From Mastigias papua (lineage: Eukaryota > Cnidaria > Scyphozoa > Rhizostomeae > Mastigiidae), in assembly GCA_964019165.1 (NCBI GenBank), contig OZ025269.1, forward strand, positions 7,416,669-7,480,668: a stretch of 64,000 nt of DNA. The letters run 5' to 3'. The position numbers were made by a program, and so were the translations under genes. Shown piece after piece: positions 49,226 through 62,215 of the stretch. Numbering within the stretch: the first letter of the stretch is position 1; each line of letters opens with the position of its first letter. The notes under the pieces were generated by a model, which had not been told where the DNA came from, searched no databases, and saw nothing but the letters and a program-made list of their open reading frames with translations.

Positions 49226-50689
49226 CATAAAGAATGTTCCCGTTCTTTCGTGCTCTAGTGAAGTTCTGTAGCACCAACAAACTTTTCACAAATTCTTAGA
49301 AACACTCGCCTTTTTTCATAGATGAAAGAAGTTCCAGTTGGTCAGAAAACTCTTGCATGGGTTAGCAATGGCTCATCAGAAATTGACAACTACCTGTGTA
49401 TAGCATGACTACTACCTGTGAACTAGATGAAATTGATTGAATGGAATATTTAAACCATATTCAAATACTGACTGTGATAATTGTTGATGATCTGCTTGTT
49501 GAGAGAGAAAATGTACCAACCAATTTGTCATTAGCTCCAAAGGTCAATTGTAGCAAGGGATTTGACCATCGACTATGGAAAGACCTTTAAAAGTGCATGT
49601 ATAAACAATGAATGATAGCGAAATGTTCCAGTTCGCTCAATTACGAGAGTGTACAGTTTGTTCATATTCTAGATTTGTGCAGCTTAGGTTACAAAGATGT
49701 GTTAGCACTCTCCTTTAAAGTGTTCAGCAGACCATTCTTGTCCTTTAGCATATTGCTCTTTTCAATCGACACTGTATCATTTTCAAGTTTAGGTATCTGA
49801 ATTTGACGAAAAAGATTAGCTGCATGATGCCATTTGATGAAAGTTCTTCCATTACTTTATTCCATTGAAATATCTTGTCCTTCAACACCTTCAGCAACTC
49901 CTATACTTCATTTTAACACCTCTCAAAGCTTACTTGCTTCTTTCGATACTGGTAAGCTCTCCCTTGAGTGCCACTTTAATTCTATCTTTGGCGCTGTTGT
50001 AGGCATCTTGTCGAAGAATGACTTGCACCCTCCAACAATATTATTTGAACATAATCTGTGATATTTTGTTTATGTAATGCCTTCCCGGCTGTTATCAAAC
50101 AGAACCAGGGTTGTCGCAGAGGCTGCTTTTCTTTGCTTTCACAGTAAGGAAATGAATAACAAAGCAAAATGCCTGCTTATCTTGCAGTTACTGAAACACT
50201 TTGCTTGCCAACGGAAAATCCACCTTATACATTTGTCCACTTCGAAGAAGATACACAGACTGTATTGCTGATTTAATTAGTTTCACTACCTCCAGGAGCA
50301 ATTATTGACTATAGAAAACTTTTTCCTGGCAAGAATTTTGAAGGCGGCACACTTCTCAATTTAATGATTGTCCAGTAAAATGGCAACAAAGGAAAGCTCC
50401 GAAGTCGTGTTTGTTAATACCACTCCCAGAGTGCATTAAAATTATGAACTACCTTACAGTTCAACTGAAATTCATCAGATGGTTCTTTCTATGTTGACGG
50501 TCTCCTCTTGACAGCAGATTGTCGTATCACAGGCTACCTAACAGTTTCATGGATCATGCACCTTATATGCATGATTCTGTTGTAATAGCTATCAAAATTT
50601 AAATGTAATATGTAAGAAAGACCTTCCTAAGTAGTCGAAATGAGACATCTAATCTTCAGATTTGTGAAAATGAGATTTGAAGTTATGTA

Positions 50690-51060
50690 AGAGAACAAAA
50701 TACTGCACCTAGGTGTGCAGATGGGCAATTATCTAGACTGGACGGAACACGTCAAAATTTTCACGGCTTTTTAAAGTATCCTGAAAACTTCCTATCACAA
50801 AGTATACTGAAAACTCTTTATAATGGTAGCATGGAGCCATCTTGCTATTGTTGCGTTGCCGGGACTCTGACTGTCTTGCTGGACTGAATTATCTATAGAG
50901 CTTGAAGACCAGGCAGTGACAGCCTAGCTCAATCTGGCTGGGATGGCCAGCAAATTAATGATGTCCCCTCCACAACTAATAACTACAATGCTATTTCACA
51001 ATGAAAATGCTGTTTACGGCAGAGGCAATCGCTTGTACTATTAATCATGACCTTTCAGGT
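50690..51060 (+). pseudogene. LINE ORF2 C-terminal fragment
   Basis: LHLGVQMGNYLDWTEHVKIF and, in another frame, SILKTLYNGSMEPSCYCCVA match the YLGVQID.NL.W..H and TLKTLY.SIVEPHF.YC segments of the LINEs at 14836-20255 and 60698-62215. Frameshifted. Confidence 0.65.
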
Positions 51061-51365
51061 GAGAAATAGAAATACCCATATAAATGAATTTAGAGGGAAA
51101 CTCGATTTTAGATAAAATGTCTCTTAAGCCATGATGTGTGGTATGGCTTGGGAAATGGTAGTTCTTATAATAGTAAACTTCATGTACCTATATACCATAT
51201 GAGGATTTTTCATTACATTTAGCATTCGTTAATCCTGGTTTCCCAAAAGGTAATGAGCAGAGTGACTTTTTTATCTGCTCTACAGTCCTTTCTATGTTCT
51301 GGCGCTGCTCTACAGACCTATATCTAGTTTCCGATTGCTGAAGCGCCCTCTTCTCTATTCAGGTA

Positions 51366-52560
51366 CTAATCAAGCACCCCTTTGTCTATACTGGCAGTTC
51401 TCAGGACGTCCTTTCCTTTATGCTGGCACAACCTCATAGTTCTCTGTTTGGAGGCCATGGTCTCTCCGGCTCCCTCAGCCAGCCCGCTACTGAATGAAGA
51501 GGTAGAGTCAGTTTTTAATAACTGAGAACACAAAGAGCCAAGTATATTTCTATGAACCTGGTTACTCACAGCAAAGTCAAAATAGTATCCAAGATATCTA
51601 TAATTTTCACCTTGTTTAATACCAGGAATTATTCCGTGATTGATTAAGGAAGACAGTTGAAATTGAAGAGAGCAAGTAGAGAATATCTTGATACCAAAAG
51701 TAATGCATTTGTCTGTCTTTATGATCGTATCTCCCCTTTGGCACCACCCTGTGAAGTAACTTAAGAGTAACTTATTTTCGGCATCATCAGAAAACTGAAA
51801 TAAGTGTACTGGATGAAGCAAGGAATCAGTTTTGTCTTTGGTGGAAAAGCCACACTATTTATATTTTTTATTCTTAATGAATTTAATGAAAGTGTTGAAG
51901 CATACGTTAAGCAGTGAAGGACAGAGACAATCGCCCTGTAGGACTCCTCAACAAACTGGAATAGCTCGAGATCTGCACTTGTCTGCGAAAATAGAAGTCT
52001 TGAAGTTGGCGTAAAGACTTGAAATCAGAAAATGAATGCACTCAAACATATAATGTAAAGAGAGAACAGATTAAATTGCATTATGATATACCTCGTCAAA
52101 TGCATTTTGTAGATCTAATAAAGTAATAACTAAAGATCTCTGTTCTACCCTTGCTGTATTGATGATGTTCCCATCTTTGCAGCATTCTGTGGCAGTATGT
52201 TTTAATGTACAGAACCTTGTAGTTGAAGCCTTTTAAAATTCCATTTTCAACAAAACCAATGATCCAGAGAAAGTTAAAATAGAATTACGAATGCAGGAAG
52301 TAAAGATTTTAAGGCCTACTGAATGCAGTGTAATCTGTCTAACGCTGGATGGATCGTCAATATCTCCTTTCTTGTGGGTGAATTTGGTGCAAGCTCTCTT
52401 CCACTCTGGCATTATAAAACCTGAAGACCAAAAAATTTTAATCAAGTCCGTTAAGCAGGAAAGGAGATACGGACAGCGTTTGAAACATTTTACTGAAATT
52501 CTACCCAATGGAGATGGAAAGCAAGCAGTTTTTATTTGCAGAATAATTCAGGTTATCTTA
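51366..52560 (-). pseudogene. Reverse transcriptase of an R2/R4-like (restriction-endonuclease) retrotransposon, broken
   Basis: On the minus strand: CPYLLSCLTDLIKIFWSSGF, IMPEWKRACTKFTHKKGDID, DPSSVRQITLHSVGLKIFTS (RT fingers), a shifted VLQGDCLCPSLLNVCFNTFI (..QGD.LSP..F), then the open frame 51821-51366 with LFQFSDDAENKLLLSYFTGW (FSDD catalytic box), DKCITFGIKIFSTCSLQFQL and KQGENYRYLGYYFDF. The KC.TFGIK...S.QF and GE.YRYLG words belong to elements related to R2/R4 rather than the jockey group. Both N- and C-terminal ends are missing. Confidence 0.75.
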
Positions 52561-52599
52561 TAGATAGAAAGGGGCTATAGATTAAAAGGGTGGGTTGGA

Positions 52600-55370
52600 G
52601 TAGTATACAGAGGATTCCAATAAGGAACTTGAAAAATCTTGTGAGATGTATTGCTGGGGAATTATCTGATAAAATTGTGCTTGGAAGAATCAAGAGAGAA
52701 TGATGGAAGAAATGAAACTTGATATTGCAGAAATGAAAGAGGAGACAGTGGACGTAGGTTTAACAAGCATAATACATATTAGCCGGGCAACATATTGTAT
52801 TTCACGTATAAGAGAACCGATATTTTTATATGTATAGAGGGCTTTTTCAGTAGATTTCGCACTATGCTTCTTGTATTTTTCTTCGAGCGTATTGTTGATA
52901 GTATCATCAAAAAACACGTTTTGTCACAAGAAAAAAGTATATAAGAAACAGGTAGCTGAAGTCATGCAAAAATTAAGAAACATTTAAGATGCACAGGCAG
53001 ACTGAGTTTCAAAAGTAAACTTGAAAAATGTTTTTACGCGAAAATTGTGTATAAACTGGAAATAAAATACAAATAACATCCGTATCTTAAATATTTTGAT
53101 TAGCAATTTGATTTCATTTTATTACCGTTGGCTTGTTGTTATAGGAAATTTCAAGAGGCTTTGAAAAATATTAAGAAACACCCAGGCTGTAGGGAGAAGG
53201 TTCCTTTTTTGAAAAAAAGCATATGTAGTTCCTAGAGCTTATAAAAGTGATGGTTTGATCTATAATATCAGGATCAGTGGTTAGTTTCAAGAAGGTCATT
53301 TGAAAGTATAAGCTGGCAAGTTTCCATAGATCATCATTCTTTGATAGGAGAAAGTCTAGTTTTTAATAAAAGAAATCCATTAACATTGAATCTTGTTCCA
53401 AGTCTTCATCAGGATTCGATTCATCGACCGTCTCTTCAAATACGAAACTCCTTGTGACTCTGCAACTCTTCTGATATAGTCTTAATCCTTTTATATATTT
53501 ACACACAGCACCACCGGCAACACTTTACCCGAGAATGTTTGCAAGCAATGGAATCTTCCCCGTTTTCTTTGAATGGAAGATTCATTCCTCCACAAACGCC
53601 ATAGATATTGCTGTCTATAACACCCGTCAAAAGTCCTTCGGACACTTGCAAAAAACTGACGAAAACCACTCTTATCTACATATCTTCCTCTTTGCTACAT
53701 ACATACACCCCCTTCCCCCGGTTGGTACCTCTGTGGGCAGTTGAAGTTGGCATACTAGTAAACCTTTCCCATTATCACATGTGCTTCTCCCAAAACCAAC
53801 CATTGCTTGGGGGGGGGATGGGAATGAAAGTTCGTTACAGAATACCAAAAATGAAAAGTGAAAGTGCGAGAAAATAACCGACCCGAGCGAGATTCGAGCT
53901 TTCGAATGTTTGCAATTACCAAGTGTCAAGAAAACAACATACTGACTTGAAAAGATAGCATTCAGTACATATGTCATTAGGTATTGTCCTCATTACCGAA
54001 AGAAATTAAAAATACACTAACTATGTTTAAACAGTAGTCATGGAACGGTAATACTTGCATTTGCAGGTTGTGCAAAATTTATCCAAATCCAAAATTACTT
54101 GCAGATCTTGAAGAAGACCTTATGAAATTTATCACAAAACAAGGACTAACTGTATGAATCACATATATCAATACCTCCATGACTTAACCCTTAGTGTTGA
54201 TATAGCCTATAGCAAAGTAAATGATCCAAGATTGCAAACAGCTTCATGACTCAACGAAAAATTAAGGTTGCCACGGCGAACTAATATCTGGTACCAACAT
54301 GGGTGCAGGAGAACCTTGAGGTTAGGGGGGGAGGGCTGTAAGCTATTTGTCCTAGTCATTGATCTTTTTCACGATGAGTTGTTGTGTGGCCATATTGAGC
54401 TATACCTATGTTCGGGAAAAGTTATTTTTCTTTCAGAAGAAATTGCTCGAATGGAATGGACTTCTGCCCAGCTGGGGTGCTGCAGCCCTCCCAGTACCCT
54501 GACCTCCTACGCCTATGGGTACTAATACCCTATTTTTACCATTCTAATCTTTCAACTCAGCTTTTCAAGTAGATTATAATTTCTGTTTTGTGATTACTAT
54601 ATATTGAGGTAGGGCTCTTGAAGACAAGCTTCAGCTGAAGAGCTACCTTCCTTGACGGTATTAAATACGAAGTGAATGAAATATGAACTTGAAGCAAATC
54701 AAGGCGTATTGACTAGAAATCGCAGATTAATGTGGAATCGACTTTACCTTTATATGTAAATACTTTCGGTTTCATGGACTCATCTAGTCCAACAACCCTA
54801 TCCTTTTAATTAGAGGCTTATATTGGCCGTTTCTTCTCTTTTTGTAGAATGCCATGGATTCTGGGACATTTATTCAGCAGTTTAGAGTAGCTAAAGATTT
54901 TTTGTGAGGCAACTTGGCAAAAAGTTCATTATCAGATTGCTTGGAAGTCACCATGACATAGAAAATGGTCTGTAAATTGATGCAGAATATATTTACCACC
55001 TATTTTCTATATCCCTTCTACGGGAAATTCCTTTATATTACATAGTCTACATGGTGTTATTCTACTAGAGAACTGGCAAATCAAGTTGTTGGTCTGATCT
55101 TGAAAAACATAATTAATAACTTCAAAGCATGAAAAATACTGCAGCAGACAGTGCTATATTTATCATTAGCTGATTAAGTGGCTGCTGTGACTTATTTATA
55201 AATTTTATGTTATCTACACTTAACAAACTTTCAATAATTTGTGCAATACTAATAATATCATTATATTCAATCCTTGATTTGAAAAGCTTCAAGATGAGAT
55301 AGTTTGGCTGATATTCACGAGAACAAGTCATATACTTTATTGCATTTTATTATTGATGATCCTTTCATAT
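52600..55370. other. Intergenic DNA, nothing assigned
   Basis: No domain-bearing frame. The GC-richer stretch 54290-54530 contains ctgcagccctcccagtaccc, similar in shape to 5110-5165, and may be a dispersed repeat. Confidence 0.35.
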
Positions 55371-56229
55371 ATGTGAACACAATGCCAAAAATGAAACTAA
55401 ACAGATCCCATCTTGTCCAAAGCGGACGAGTGTGAAAGGGGCCTAAGCACCATACGTCGGCTACTGCGGAGGTGTGAGCTGTATTTCCTTTACAACAAAC
55501 AAAATCAGACAAATATTCGGACATAAAGTGTATTTATACTATTTGAGTTGTATTTGAAGAGCTTTATTCTGTTTTAAATGTAGGATTTCAGAGCAACTAT
55601 AAATAATTGCAATATATATGACAATACATCATGCAGATAAACTATAGAGAAATTCTGATAAAATTCTTAACACTTCACCAAAAGCACCAATGTCTTAGAG
55701 TACATTTTCACAAATGCTTTCCTACATGTCTTAACCTATGTTCATGATGTATAGCAGTGTACTGTGGTCTATGAATGCTGCACAGCACAAATATTGAATG
55801 TTCTTTGACATAATAATGGCATGCACAACGATGATATTAACTATTGATGATGTTTACGTATATGAAACTAACAACAGTTCGTTCGACAACAAGACTGAAT
55901 AACTCAGTCTTCAATGAGAAGCTCAGTTACTTTCTCCTTGATAAATTCTGAATGTAGTATTAGTTATATTTTACATATAGCTTTATTTCGAGCTAAAATT
56001 CTTCAAAACTAGAGAAATATGAGAATTAGAAGAATGAGTAACTGTTGGTCCGAGTGATTGAGAAAGCGTTTTAATGCTCCTAGAGAGATTGTCATCATGG
56101 GCTACTTCTTTCCTGCTGCTAAATTGCAATTGAGATCTGCTCTCCGATGGCAATCAAAAAAGTTATTAAAACATGATGTAATAATTTTGGGATATTACAT
56201 GTAAAGCTCATTATAATAAGCCTATATGT
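55371..56229. repeat. Direct repeat copy A, about 0.86 kb
   Basis: Almost identical to 59505-60368 over its whole length (I estimate mid-90s percent by eye). It includes aaagcggacgagtgtgaaag and the shared ttcgttcgacaacaagactg. No coding frame or element ends are recognised. Confidence 0.9.
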
Positions 56230-56589
56230 ATTTTATGCTTTATTTCATTGTATCATTGACGATCATTTTAATATGATTACATAAAGTGACGCCATTCTTT
56301 TTCGGATGTTATTGCTCTTTGACAAATGGTTCAGAAAACACATCCAACACGTAACAAGCTTTGGAAACTTGAAGGAAGGTTACATTGTAGAGGTAAATTG
56401 CATACAACGTTCTTACTTCTAGTGGAAGTGACAACGCATGCCAATGAAGTCTATTAGACTTCACAAGGATTTCTTATTAAGAATTATTATTACTACTATA
56501 GGTCCTAGAAGATTATTTGTTTATGCTGTGTGGTACTTCCCGACCAATTAAACTTTCAGCACAACTTCCTAGCAGCATTCAAGTTCCAC

Positions 56590-56660
56590 CAAAAGCAGTC
56601 ATATGTAAATCAACTGTCTTTCTTTACAAATCCAGTGTTTAACCAATGTGCTAACGGGCC
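56590..56660 (-). pseudogene. Degenerate tRNA-Thr-like relic or SINE head
   Basis: The minus strand reads ggcccgttagcacattggtt, then aaacactggatttgtaaag. It resembles the 5' half of tRNA-Thr(TGT), with an A-box-like ttagcacattgg and an anticodon-loop-like tttgtaa. The 3' half (T arm) is not recognisable. Confidence 0.45.
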
Positions 56661-59504
56661 GTAAGGCTGCCGATGTCGAATTTTAATTATATGAACTGAT
56701 TACTTGGAAAGCTGCATACATGCTAAATAGTTCTCTAAGGTTGTTATGCATTTTTGAAAAGTAGTAAATCGTGATTACTGAAGAATAACAAATTTTTATG
56801 TTTTCATTAAGTATGTTTTCATTCACCTTCTGAAATTTTCTTCAGTATTTGCAATCGGTAGTGTAGCGCTAATTTTAAAAGGATCAATCTTCGTAGTGTA
56901 AATAACGTGGACAAGACACTATGATATGGCCATACCCTTCATTGCTTTCAAAATTTTAAATTCATCAATTTTCCATTGCAAAATGGTGAACCAATGATCT
57001 ATGATAGCAATAATGGGACACGAATTCGTAACCTCATTTCAATAGGACCTCATTTTATTCGACCTACATATCCGTTAGCATTACCATTCCGTAGAATTAG
57101 ACTTACTTATACGTTAGCAGACCTGAGTATCCTGATAGCTTTTTTGCTCTAATTAATTGCCTAATAACTTGATCCTAAAACATCAAAACCATAGTTTAAG
57201 TTCTGTTAGAGCAATAGCTTTGCTCTAAATATGTGTACAACGTGAACCATATTCAAATTTTTGTTGACTACGAAGTATTTAGGTGTGATTCGCTTTTTCA
57301 TAAATGGAACTATCTTAATAATAGCAAACTGTTTCATGCTCTTAAGGATATGAAATTATGAGTTTCCCATCTATGTTAGATTCATTTATTCGTACAAATG
57401 CATTGCCATTTTGTTGAACAAATAGGCTTCTTGTAATATTTTGTTGCAGAGTCTTGTAATTCATTATATGTTTCCTCTTCCCTTAGCCGCTCCAGCGTTT
57501 TTCCCTGGATTCTCTCACATATTTTAGCGACATTGTACTTAAAATATCATTAAAACAGTATTGTCCATTGAATACACCACACTGCGTTATTAAATCATGA
57601 TTCATTTCACTCATCCCAATAACGAAAGCCACTAATTAAGCGTCAGAATTTCTGATATGGTGGTATTTGGATGACATAAGGTATTTTTAAATAACAAGCA
57701 GCAGAACTGTACGTCCTCATATTGCTTGAAACTCAGCAAATACTCTCTGTTGGTCTTTTCACTTTCCTGCTTGTGCAGTTGCCGTTTCTTTTCTTTCCGT
57801 TATTATCGCACAATAGGAGACAGGCTGAGAAATCCTTGGCTTGTGAATAATTAATAACCTTATTCCAACATTGTTATTCAGTAATTAAGCTTTAACTCTA
57901 CTTTCTACACGCCGAAATATGCAAGTAAAGTCGACTGTAAGTTAAACAAAAGACGACAGCTGATTCCACACATCATCCCCATGGATAAGGAAAAAACGTA
58001 CAAAGTCAGACTATAAGCATGGCTGCCATAACTTTCTTGATAAATGTTGTTTATACAGTACGATGGCAGTCAAAGTGCTCTGATGCTTGTATAATTCCTT
58101 CCAAAAATCTCTTATGAAGCAACGAGAACTGCATCATGTTCAAGTGAAGATGAGATCATGTGGGAAAGAGATTGTGGTTTACGGATGTAGGACCGTTAAG
58201 CAACACAATCTTCTTGTGAAACTGTATATTTCATGCGGTACTTCATGCCAATAATACAGCCAAAAGGATATCTAGAATAGATAGGATTAATGAAAGACTA
58301 GAAATATGCCATTTAGTTAGATGGATAAAATTTCATACGGTTGTGTCATTCTAGAATGAGTTATATGTTACAATGGTTTTCCAGGACATAGGCATGAATA
58401 GAGGTAGTTCGTTACAGGGAGAGAAATTACCAAATCCATACTTCGTAAATGCATATTGATGAAAGCTTAATAATTCTGTCTTGTTGAACATAGTGTGTAT
58501 TTATATATGGGACATTGACGAAATAAATCAATAAATTGTGACTTCAAGTTATCTCTTTTTGCAGTAGTAAATGATTTATACTACAGCTGTTCTAGAAAAG
58601 AAAATAGAGCTAAAGGCATAGTGTGAAGGCTAATTGTACCCAATCAGGATAGCCTAGTAGAAACGAAGGTAGACATAAAATACATCATTCAAATGAATCT
58701 TTTTACTAAAATGCCTGTCTACACGAAATCATATGGCCATACAGAACATTGTCAAATAATATCAAGCATATGTTGTTCAGTTGCCTATTGCAAACGTTTT
58801 ATAGCGCGGCTCTGCTATGATGCAAATTGGAACGCCGTAGAACATGCTTGTACTTGCTCAAAAAATTTAGCTACGTGAATGTTTTTGACAATTTTTGTGA
58901 TTATGCTATAATCAAACTAGCTGCACAAAGTACAGTTACATGCAATTTTCTGTGCTTGGCGTTTAATGGCAAAAGGATCGAAGGAATTGCAGCTGGCTTT
59001 TCTGATTGCTATCAATTAATCATATTAATCTGTACTTATGGAACATACCACTGGCTACATATTGCAAGGAGCAAAGAATCTCAGTATAGAACAAAAGGAA
59101 ATACTTCTTAAAGAAGGCTACAGAATATTTTTACCCGTATTCAGATCTTTCCCATAAGATGATTGAAGGTTATTGCTTAGTCATTTGGTTTGGTAGGTAA
59201 AGAGGTTCTCGTAGATACTGATAATTGATTAAATAAACAGTTCTCACCCATGGCTTTACTAAGGCTACCGCCACATTACTCCGTTGTCATTATGATCCGT
59301 TTTTGCTCCGATAAACAGAACTGTTCTTCTTTTCTGCTTACACTACTCCATTTTCAAACTCATACGGTAATCTATCAATTGATGTTCACAATTGTCCTAA
59401 AAATCATCTTCCTAACAGCTTCTTTTACATAGGCACTATTGGTAGCGCTTTCAAACTGTTCCATCTTTGGTATTAACACTATAGAGTCGTTTTGGGGGTG
59501 GAAA
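56661..59504. other. Intergenic DNA between the direct repeats
   Basis: About 2.8 kb without a recognised gene, TE or RNA. Frames at 58693-59111 are unremarkable. Confidence 0.4.
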
Positions 59505-60368
59505 AATGTGAATACAAAGCCAGAAATGAAACTAAACAGATCCCATCTTGTCCAAAGCGGACGAGTGTGAAAGGGGCCTAAGCACCATTCGTAGGCTACT
59601 GCGAAGGTGTGAACTGTGTTTCCTTTACAACAAGCAAAATCAGACCAATATTCAGAGATAAAGTGTATTTATACTATTTGAGTTGTATTTGAAGAGCTTT
59701 ATTCTGTTTTAAATGTAGGATTTCAGAGCAACTATAAATAATTGCAATATATATGACAATACATCATGCAGATAAACTATAGGGAAATTCTGATAAAGTT
59801 CTTAAATCTTCACCAAAAGCACCAATGTCTTAGAGTACATTTTCACAAATGCTTTCCTACATGTCTTAACCTATGTTCATGATGTATAGCAGTGTACTGT
59901 GGTCTATGAATGCGGCACAGCACAAATATTGAATGTTCTTTGACATAATAATGGCATGCACAACGATGATATTAACTATTGATGATGTTTACGTATATGA
60001 AACTAACAACAGTTCGTTCGACAACAAGACTGAATAACTCAGTCTTCAATGAGAAGCTCAGTTACTTTCTCCTTGATAAATTCTGAATGTAGTATTAGTT
60101 ATATTTTACATATAGCTTCATTTCGAGCTAAAATTCTTCAAAACTAGAGAAATAAGAGAATTAGAAGAATGAGTAACTGTTGGCCCGAGTGATTGAGAAA
60201 GCATTTTAATGTTCCTAGAGAAATTATCATCATGGGCTACTTCTTTCCTGCTACTAAATTGCAATTCAGATCTTATCTCCGATGGCAATCAAAAAAGTTA
60301 TTGAAACATGATGTAATATATATAGGATATTACATGTAAAGCTCATTATAATATAGCCTAAATATATG
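59505..60368. repeat. Direct repeat copy B, about 0.86 kb
   Basis: Second copy, same orientation, about 4.13 kb downstream of copy A. Differences are scattered single-base changes. The edges fade rather than ending at clear inverted repeats or tails. Confidence 0.9.
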
Positions 60369-60697
60369 TGCCATAACGATACCAAACTCTCTTAAATTTC
60401 AATGGATTTTGATTGTTTTGTATCAAAGCAAGAAAGAATGAATAAATACTACTTTCTCCTAACATTCAAACTCTTCCATTTCGTTTGCTCATCCCCAGAA
60501 TTGATACGTTATCCCAAATTAATGCCATTGGATCACTTTTGTTCAAGTGTCGATGTAGGGAGAGTAATAACTAGAAATATGAGGAGTGAACAAAATTTAG
60601 ATGAGCTTAGCAAGACGTTCATTAATGATCACGCCTTTGGAAGTGGTGAAATCATGTCTGTTATATGTTATTGTCGCCTTGATGACTTGTTCATTCA

Positions 60698-62215
60698 TTC
60701 ATTTTTCATTTTCATTTTCATTTTAATTTATTTACCCATGGTTCCGCCATCAATCGAAGAAGATTGCTTTATAGGGGGCCGTGCTTAAAATCTAAGAAAA
60801 GTTATCTATACTTTGAAAAACTTACCCTAATTCTAATAATGCATAAATAAATAAAAGAACTAGCAAAATAAATCATTTATTTACAGCGTCGTTAAACGCT
60901 TTGAAAGAGGACGTCTGCTTGACTTCCAAATCTAAGTGGTTCCAGACTCGAGCACCACAATATGAGAAAGTTCGTTGACGCTGATCAGTTGCCATGTTTC
61001 TCAAGTTTTGTCTACTACATACCGACCTTTTCATAAAAATTTTGTGACAGATAGTCTGGAGCAAGCTCATTTATTGATGTATAGACCATGTAGGCTGTCT
61101 TGACTTTTATCATATCCGCTACCGTAGGCCAATTTAGAGTTTCTATTAAGGCACTAGCGGAAAAATCATAACTGCTGTTGGTCACAATTCTAGCTGCACG
61201 GTTTTGAAGTTTTTGCAGCACCTGCAACCTAGTCCCCCCCTCATGCCCCCAGAATGAACAGCAGTAGCGGAAATGCAGTTCAACGATACCACGATACATT
61301 TTACAGAGAGTGTCCAGCGGCAGTAGCTTCTTGGCATATTTAATGAATCCAATTGCATGAGAGACCTTAGATCGTACAAAATGGATATGTTCATCCCGAG
61401 ACAGATGTCTATCAATGTGTACCCCTAAATATTTGACGTTATCTACCATTTCGACTTCCAAGCAACCAATAGAAAAAGAGGGAGGTTCCACTAGCTTTGT
61501 CAAAATCTTCTCAAGGTTGGGTCGTGATCCAATAACCATCGCTTGTGTCTTCAGGACATTTAGTGACAGTTTATTGCCTTGGAGCCATTTCCGTAAAGAA
61601 TCAAGTTCTTTGTTCATCGTCAAATTCAGATCGTTGACACTTCTTGCAGTAAAGGAGATGCTGGTATCATCAGCGTACATGGCCACCTGGCACCTTTCCA
61701 GACAAAACGAAAGATCATTGATATAGACTATAAAAAGAAGGGGTCCAAGACAAGATCCCTGAGGTACACCACAGTGTATTTTTCTATTCGTGAGGAAACG
61801 CCATTGACCTTACCTAACTGCTTTCTGTCTTGGAGATATGATGTGAACCAGGCAAGTTCGTTACCAGAAACTCCATTTTTCTGCATCTTTTTCAGCAGGA
61901 TACCATGATCAACGGTATCAAAGGCTTTTTAAGGTCTATAAACACCAATGCAGTGTATTTCCCCGTATCCATATTTTTATACCAATCATTGGTGCAGGAC
62001 AGGAGACTTGTTACTACGGAGTAAAGACGCCTAAAACCGGACTGTTTGGGAAACAAATGTTTGTTTGTGTCCAGGCACTTATAAAGTTGGTTGAAGATCA
62101 GTTTTTCAAAAATTCTTGAAAGAACAGGGAGAACAGATATAGGCCTGTAATTTGACCGATCATCAGTTTTTTAACTTTTGAAAATAGGGGTAACCCTAGC
62201 AATCTTGTGAGCTTC
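60698..62215 (-). mobile_element. 5'-truncated LINE, relatively young
   Basis: Starts inside the reverse transcriptase (AHKIARVTPIFKS) and runs through NYRPISVLPVLSRIFEKLIF, ALVFIDLKK, FDTVDHGILLKKMQKNGVSG, GVPQGSCLGPLLFIVYINDL, AMYADDTSISFTARSVNDLN (intact YADD), NVKYLGVHIDRHLSRDEHIH, GIVELHFRYCCSFWGHEGGT, QNRAARIVTNSSYDFSASAL and, in a second frame, QRQRTFSYCGARVWNHLDLE. It ends in a 3' UTR and a (AAAATG)-like tail at 60698-60735. Only about three frameshifts or stops break it. Confidence 0.88.
61015..61686 (-). pseudogene. LINE reverse transcriptase palm and C-terminal region, long open frame
   Basis: A 223-codon uninterrupted frame from AMYADDTSISF to LNWPTVADMIKVKTAYMVYT and SINELAPDYL, the longest intact LINE frame in the window. 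A shift at about 61070 moves into 61070-60873 for the last 65 residues. Upstream, frameshifts at about 61790 and 61930 separate it from the fingers. Confidence 0.88.

Larger units (their letters stand above)
49085..49268. mobile_element. Large palindrome of two inverted hammerhead-like units
   Basis: Arms of about 80 bp, diverged by roughly 15%, flank a 15-nt loop (aaaacgtcagataac). Each arm is the terminal part of the module at 20578-20830 (atactctgacga...ggatgttcc...gtgctctag). The TATA-containing 5' part is missing on both sides. Confidence 0.85.

Noticed and set aside
60402..60788. 128-codon plus frame
   Set aside because: Its second half is the antisense of the LINE 3' UTR and simple tail; the first half has no recognised domain.
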